This document shows positions 60,640-64,000 of a DNA stretch of 64,000 nt, piece by piece; position 1 is the stretch's first letter; each line of letters starts with the position of its first letter. The DNA comes from Ectothiorhodospira shaposhnikovii (GTDB lineage: Bacteria > Pseudomonadota > Gammaproteobacteria > Ectothiorhodospirales > Ectothiorhodospiraceae). The notes beneath the pieces are model-generated. The model was not told where the DNA came from, searched no databases, and saw nothing but the letters and a program-made list of their open reading frames with translations. Location of the stretch: contig NZ_JAJMLZ010000003.1 of NCBI RefSeq assembly GCF_022227765.1, positions 124,001 to 188,000 of the forward strand, read 5' to 3'. Made by a program: the position numbers and the translations under genes.

Positions 60640-62490
60640 ATGAGCTATCAGGTCCTGGCCCGCAAGTGGCGCCCCCGCAGTTTCGAGGAACTGGTTGGAC
60701 AACCCCACGTGGTGCGCGCCCTGTCCAATGCCCTGCGCGAGGACCGGTTGCACCATGCCTATCTCTTCACCGGCACCCGGGGCGTGGGCAAGACCACCAT
60801 TGCCCGGGTCCTGGCCAAGTGCCTCAACTGTGAAACGGGGGTGACCGCCACCCCCTGTGGCCGGTGCGGTGCCTGTCGCGAGATCGACGCCGGACGCTTC
60901 ATCGATCTGATCGAGGTGGATGCCGCCTCCCGCACCCGGGTGGAGGACACCCGGGAATTGCTGGAGAACGTGCCCTACGCCCCCACCCGGGGACGCTTCA
61001 AGGTCTATCTGATCGACGAAGTGCACATGCTCTCCACCCACAGCTTCAACGCCCTGCTCAAGACCCTGGAAGAGCCGCCGCCCCATGTGAAGTTCCTGCT
61101 GGCCACCACGGACCCCCAGAAGCTTCCGGTCACCATCCTGTCCCGCTGCCTGCAGTTCAATCTCAAGGCCATGCCGGCGTCGATGATCGCCGATCATCTG
61201 AGCCAGGTGCTGCAGAGGGAGGCCATCGAGGCCGAGCCTGCCGCCGTCCTGCAGATTGCCCGCGCCGCCTCGGGCAGCATGCGCGATGCCCTGAGCCTGC
61301 TGGATCAGGCCATCGGTTTTGGTGACGGCGTGCTGCGCGCGGAGGAGGTGCGGGAGATGCTCGGCGCCATGTCCCGGGACCACCTGCTGCGGCTGCTCCA
61401 GGCCCTGGCCGCCGGAGATGCCCGGGCGGTGCTGGCGGTGGTGGAAGAGCTGTCGGCCCAGTCTCCAGACTATGGGGCGGTGCTGGCCGAACTGATCACC
61501 CTTTTGCATCATCTGGCCCTGGCCCAGCAGGTGCCCGAGGTCCTGGACAACCTGCCGGATGAACGGGAAGCCCTGGCGGAAATGGCCCGGGGGATGGCAC
61601 CCGAGGACATCCAGCTCTTTTATCAGATCGCCCTGATCGGGCGCCGGGATCTGCCCCTGGTCCCCGAGCCCCGTAGCGGCCTGGAGATGGTCTTGCTGCG
61701 CATGCTGGCCTTTCGTCCGGTGGCCGATGCCGCTCCACGGGTACCGGCACCACCCGCGCCGCCCCGGGTCGAATCGACGCCGGCGGTGCCTAAGCCGGCG
61801 GCGCCGGGGCCGGTGCCCCGAGGGCCGCGGGATATCCTCGCCCAGCTGGAAGGCGGGCCTGCCCGGGCCGCGCCGGTTGGACGTGCCGATCTCCCGTCCG
61901 TGCCATCCGTAGCGGCACCGGACCCGGTACCCCCTCCACGGGCCGTGGCCCCGGAGCCGATTGAGCCTGACCTGCCCGAGCCGCCACCCTGGCTGGACGA
62001 GGAAGGCGCATCCCCCGCGGCCACGGTGCCCCCCGCCCCGGCACGGGAGGCCCCGGCGCCGACAGCCCCCCTGCCGCCGCACCCTGTGCAGGCCGATGCC
62101 GCAGCGCATCTGGACTGGGGAGCGCTGGTGCCCACCCTGGGCCTGGGGGCGGTGGCCGGGCAGCTGGTGAATCATTGCGCCCTGGAAGGTTACGACGGCC
62201 ACGAGCTGGTGCTGAGTCTGGAGCCTAAGTACGACCACTTAAAGACGGATATGTCCCTGCAGCGGCTGGAATCCGCCGTGCAGTCACGGTTGGGTCGGCC
62301 TGTCAGGGTGCGCATTCGGTCGGGACAGCCCGCTTCGGATACCCCGGCGGCGGCGGCGGCCAGGGCCCGTGCCCGGCGACAGCAGGCGGCCGAGCAGGAC
62401 ATGGAGGAAGACCCCGTGGCCGGTGCCCTGAAAGCCCGTTTCGATGCGGCGCTGGTGGCCGGTTCCGTGCGCCCCGTGGAAGGAGATTGA
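60640..62490 (+). CDS. dnaX: DnaX, DNA polymerase III tau (and gamma) subunit
   Basis: A 616-residue clamp-loader ATPase. [14 protein letters not shown], Walker [10 protein letters not shown], zinc module with CGRCGAC, DEVHM and the sensor region [10 protein letters not shown] are seen. The middle (about 365-490) is rich in Pro and Ala, followed by the tau C-terminal domain. I saw no A6G-type slippery heptamer as in E. coli, so a gamma form by frameshift is not evident. It starts the dnaX-ybaB-recR set. Confidence 0.96.
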   Translation: MSYQVLARKWRPRSFEELVGQPHVVRALSNALREDRLHHAYLFTGTRGVGKTTIARVLAKCLNCETGVTATPCGRCGACREIDAGRFIDLIEVDAASRTRVEDTRELLENVPYAPTRGRFKVYLIDEVHMLSTHSFNALLKTLEEPPPHVKFLLATTDPQKLPVTILSRCLQFNLKAMPASMIADHLSQVLQREAIEAEPAAVLQIARAASGSMRDALSLLDQAIGFGDGVLRAEEVREMLGAMSRDHLLRLLQALAAGDARAVLAVVEELSAQSPDYGAVLAELITLLHHLALAQQVPEVLDNLPDEREALAEMARGMAPEDIQLFYQIALIGRRDLPLVPEPRSGLEMVLLRMLAFRPVADAAPRVPAPPAPPRVESTPAVPKPAAPGPVPRGPRDILAQLEGGPARAAPVGRADLPSVPSVAAPDPVPPPRAVAPEPIEPDLPEPPPWLDEEGASPAATVPPAPAREAPAPTAPLPPHPVQADAAAHLDWGALVPTLGLGAVAGQLVNHCALEGYDGHELVLSLEPKYDHLKTDMSLQRLESAVQSRLGRPVRVRIRSGQPASDTPAAAAARARARRQQAAEQDMEEDPVAGALKARFDAALVAGSVRPVEGD

Positions 62491-62570
62491 GCGCGGGCGC
62501 GTGTTTCACGCATCGGGAGGCATTACACTACGCCTCCCTGAATTCACTGAACCTTAGAAAGGTGATTGAT

Positions 62571-62897
62571 ATGCTCAAAGGCGGACTTGGGAACCTGATG
62601 AAGCAGGCCCAGAAGATGCAGGAAGAGATGGCCCGTGCCCAGGCCGAGCTGGCGGAGATGGAAGTGACCGGTCAGGCCGGTGGCGGCATGGTCAGCGTGG
62701 TCATGACCGGCAAGCACTCCGTGAGCCGTGTGACCATCGACCCCAGTGTGCTGGAAGAAGATCGTGACATGCTCGAAGACCTGCTGACGGCCGCCATGAA
62801 CGACGCGGTACAGAAGGTGGAAGACATGACCCGGGAACACCTGGGTGCCGTCACCCAGGGCATGGGCCTGCCGGGCGGATTCAAGCTGCCGTTCTGA
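62571..62897 (+). CDS. ybaB: YbaB/EbfC nucleoid-associated protein
   Basis: A 108-residue DNA-binding protein of the YbaB/EbfC family. [20 protein letters not shown] and [20 protein letters not shown] are typical. ATG 62571 has AAAGGTG upstream. It lies between dnaX and recR as in most bacteria. Confidence 0.96.
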   Translation: MLKGGLGNLMKQAQKMQEEMARAQAELAEMEVTGQAGGGMVSVVMTGKHSVSRVTIDPSVLEEDRDMLEDLLTAAMNDAVQKVEDMTREHLGAVTQGMGLPGGFKLPF

Positions 62898-62900
62898 TCC

Positions 62901-63497
62901 ATGGACGGAGCGCCCCTTCTTGATCGTCTGGTGGAGGCACTGCGCTGCCTCCCCGGCGTGGGTCCCAAATCGGCCCAGCGGATGGCTCTGCACGTGCTGG
63001 AACGGGACCGGGAAGGGGCGCTGCGGCTCGCCGAGGTGCTGAAGGAGGCGGTCGAGCGCATCGGTCATTGCCGGTGCTGTCGCACCCTCACCGAGCACGC
63101 GCTGTGTCGGGTCTGCGCCGACACCCACCGGGACAGGCACTTGCTGTGCGTGGTGGAGACGCCGGCGGACCAGATGGCGATCGAGCAGGCCACCGGCTTT
63201 CGCGGCCAATACCATGTGCTGCTGGGTCAGCTTTCCCCCCTGGACGGCGTTGGCCCCGAGGAACTGGGTCTGGATCGGCTGGAGGCCCGTCTGGCCGAAG
63301 GCGAGATCCGGGAACTGATCCTGGCCACCGGGACCACGGTGGAAGGGGAGGTCACCGCTCACTACATCGCGGACATGGCCCGGGCGCTGGGGGTGCGGAC
63401 CACCCGCATTGCCCACGGCATCCCGCTGGGCGGCGAACTGGAATATGTGGACCGCGGCACCCTCTCCCATGCCTTTTCAGGCCGGCGTGATCTCTAG
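62901..63497 (+). CDS. recR: RecR, recombination mediator
   Basis: A 198-residue protein acting with RecF and RecO in gap repair. It has a helix-hairpin-helix ([17 protein letters not shown]), a zinc finger ([16 protein letters not shown]) and a Toprim domain ([16 protein letters not shown]). It follows ybaB by three bases. Confidence 0.97.
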   Translation: MDGAPLLDRLVEALRCLPGVGPKSAQRMALHVLERDREGALRLAEVLKEAVERIGHCRCCRTLTEHALCRVCADTHRDRHLLCVVETPADQMAIEQATGFRGQYHVLLGQLSPLDGVGPEELGLDRLEARLAEGEIRELILATGTTVEGEVTAHYIADMARALGVRTTRIAHGIPLGGELEYVDRGTLSHAFSGRRDL

Positions 63498-63524
63498 ACC
63501 GGCCATCCATCGAGTGGAAAGAGA

Positions 63525-63869
63525 ATGACAGACTGTATCTTCTGCAAGATTGCCGAGGGCAGGATCCCGGCGGATATCGTTTATCAGGACGACCGGGTGG
63601 TGGCGTTTCGCGACCTCAATCCCCAGGCCCCCCTGCACGTACTGGTGATCCCCAGGCAGCATTTCGACACTGTTGCCGACATGACGCAGGCCGACATGGA
63701 CCTTCTGGGTCACATGCATTGGGTGGGGCTTGAAGTGGCCCGAGGGGCGGGCGTGGTGGAAGACGGTTTCCGCACCGTCATCAACTGCAACGCCGACGGC
63801 GGTCAGTCGGTCTATCACCTGCACATGCATGTCCTGGGTGGCCGGCAGATGGAGTGGCCGCCGGGCTGA
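63525..63869 (+). CDS. Histidine triad (HIT) nucleotide-binding protein, HinT-like
   Basis: A 114-residue purine nucleotide phosphoramidase. CIFCKIAEGRIPADIVY at the start and HLHMHVLGGRQM with the His triad define the HINT branch. RBS GGAAAGAG precedes the ATG. Confidence 0.95.
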   Translation: MTDCIFCKIAEGRIPADIVYQDDRVVAFRDLNPQAPLHVLVIPRQHFDTVADMTQADMDLLGHMHWVGLEVARGAGVVEDGFRTVINCNADGGQSVYHLHMHVLGGRQMEWPPG

Positions 63870-63896
63870 TCGTGCCGATGGGGCCTGGCGCGTGGG

Positions 63897-64000
63897 TTAT
63901 GCCTCGGCCGCTTCCAGCAGCGTGCGGTAGCTCGCGTAGCGCCGCGGATCGATCCGTCCCTGCTCAAGGGCGGCCTTGACCGCGCAACCCGGTTCCACCG
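63897..64000 (-). CDS. rsgA: RsgA, ribosome biogenesis GTPase (C-terminal fragment)
   Basis: The minus strand from the window edge reads VEPGCAVKAALEQGRIDPRR then YASYRTLLEAAEA and a TAA at 63897-63899. This matches the extreme C-terminus of RsgA (YjeQ), a 30S-maturation GTPase, including one of the zinc-ligand Cys in EPGCAV. The rest of the gene is outside the window. Confidence 0.8.
   Translation of the reverse strand, partial: VEPGCAVKAALEQGRIDPRRYASYRTLLEAAEA

Noticed and set aside
60640-62490. Programmed frameshift in dnaX producing gamma
   Set aside because: No A-rich slippery heptamer with a nearby stem was found by eye in the expected region.

Overview
The window looks like chromosomal DNA from a GC-rich gammaproteobacterium. 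The evidence is lexA-type SOS control, a uvrY-uvrC-pgsA cluster, yceD-rpmF-plsX-fabH, dnaX-ybaB-recR, rraA, aceK next to aceA, and an enteric-type frdABCD operon. NagZ, Hpt and a methylthioinosine phosphorylase grouped together resemble the Pseudomonas arrangement. A NavAb-like sodium channel and a DsrE-fold protein would suit a halophilic, alkaliphilic or sulfur-associated relative such as the Ectothiorhodospiraceae, but the genus cannot be fixed from sequence alone. I saw no rRNA, tRNA or CRISPR array.

Layout. Positions 1-6640 are a defence island. It holds the end of hsdM, a HEPN-type Abi gene, hsdS with internal direct repeats, an overlooked 59-codon gene, and hsdR carrying an in-frame palindromic insertion. 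Its edge is a scar made of a HigA-like antitoxin remnant and the 3' end of an IS200/IS605-type tnpB. Positions 6640-9925 (minus strand) encode a complete quinol:fumarate reductase. Positions 10079-13215 hold an ATP-grasp protein, a cluster of short palindromic repeats, and a two-receiver diguanylate cyclase coupled to a lipoprotein. Positions 13330-16012 form a small iron regulon: hemP and a TonB-dependent receptor, convergent, each with a Fur-box-like site. Lpp follows, then a candidate sigma-54-driven small RNA, then nagZ, a DsrE-family protein, hpt and methylthioinosine phosphorylase (wall recycling and purine salvage).

Positions 19887-29792 run on the minus strand: an RND efflux operon (adaptor, pump, TolC-like), an AEC transporter, and the molybdenum cofactor genes mobA-moaA-moeA. 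Next come pabB, a chemoreceptor, a DUF3482/DUF2868 GTPase-membrane pair, a lipase-like hydrolase, lexA, a NodIJ-like ABC exporter, a beta-hydroxyacid dehydrogenase, ubiG, a 45-residue membrane protein and an orphan ArsR. Then follow a voltage-gated sodium channel, a lactate dehydrogenase with a frameshifted C-terminus, and an FHA protein.

Positions 45118-64000 are mostly core genes: yceF, a two-subunit pyruvate carboxylase, yceD-rpmF-plsX-fabH, a CYTH protein, uvrY, a family 5 uracil-DNA glycosylase, uvrC, pgsA, aceK and aceA (divergent, with paired operator-like sites), rraA, dnaX-ybaB-recR, a HIT protein and the end of rsgA. A family of short palindromes built on TCCCGC-GCGGGA is scattered through the window. 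One copy has lengthened the UbiG reading frame. The least ordinary material is the defence island, the hsdR palindrome insertion, the candidate sigma-54 small RNA and the decayed IS/antitoxin scar.
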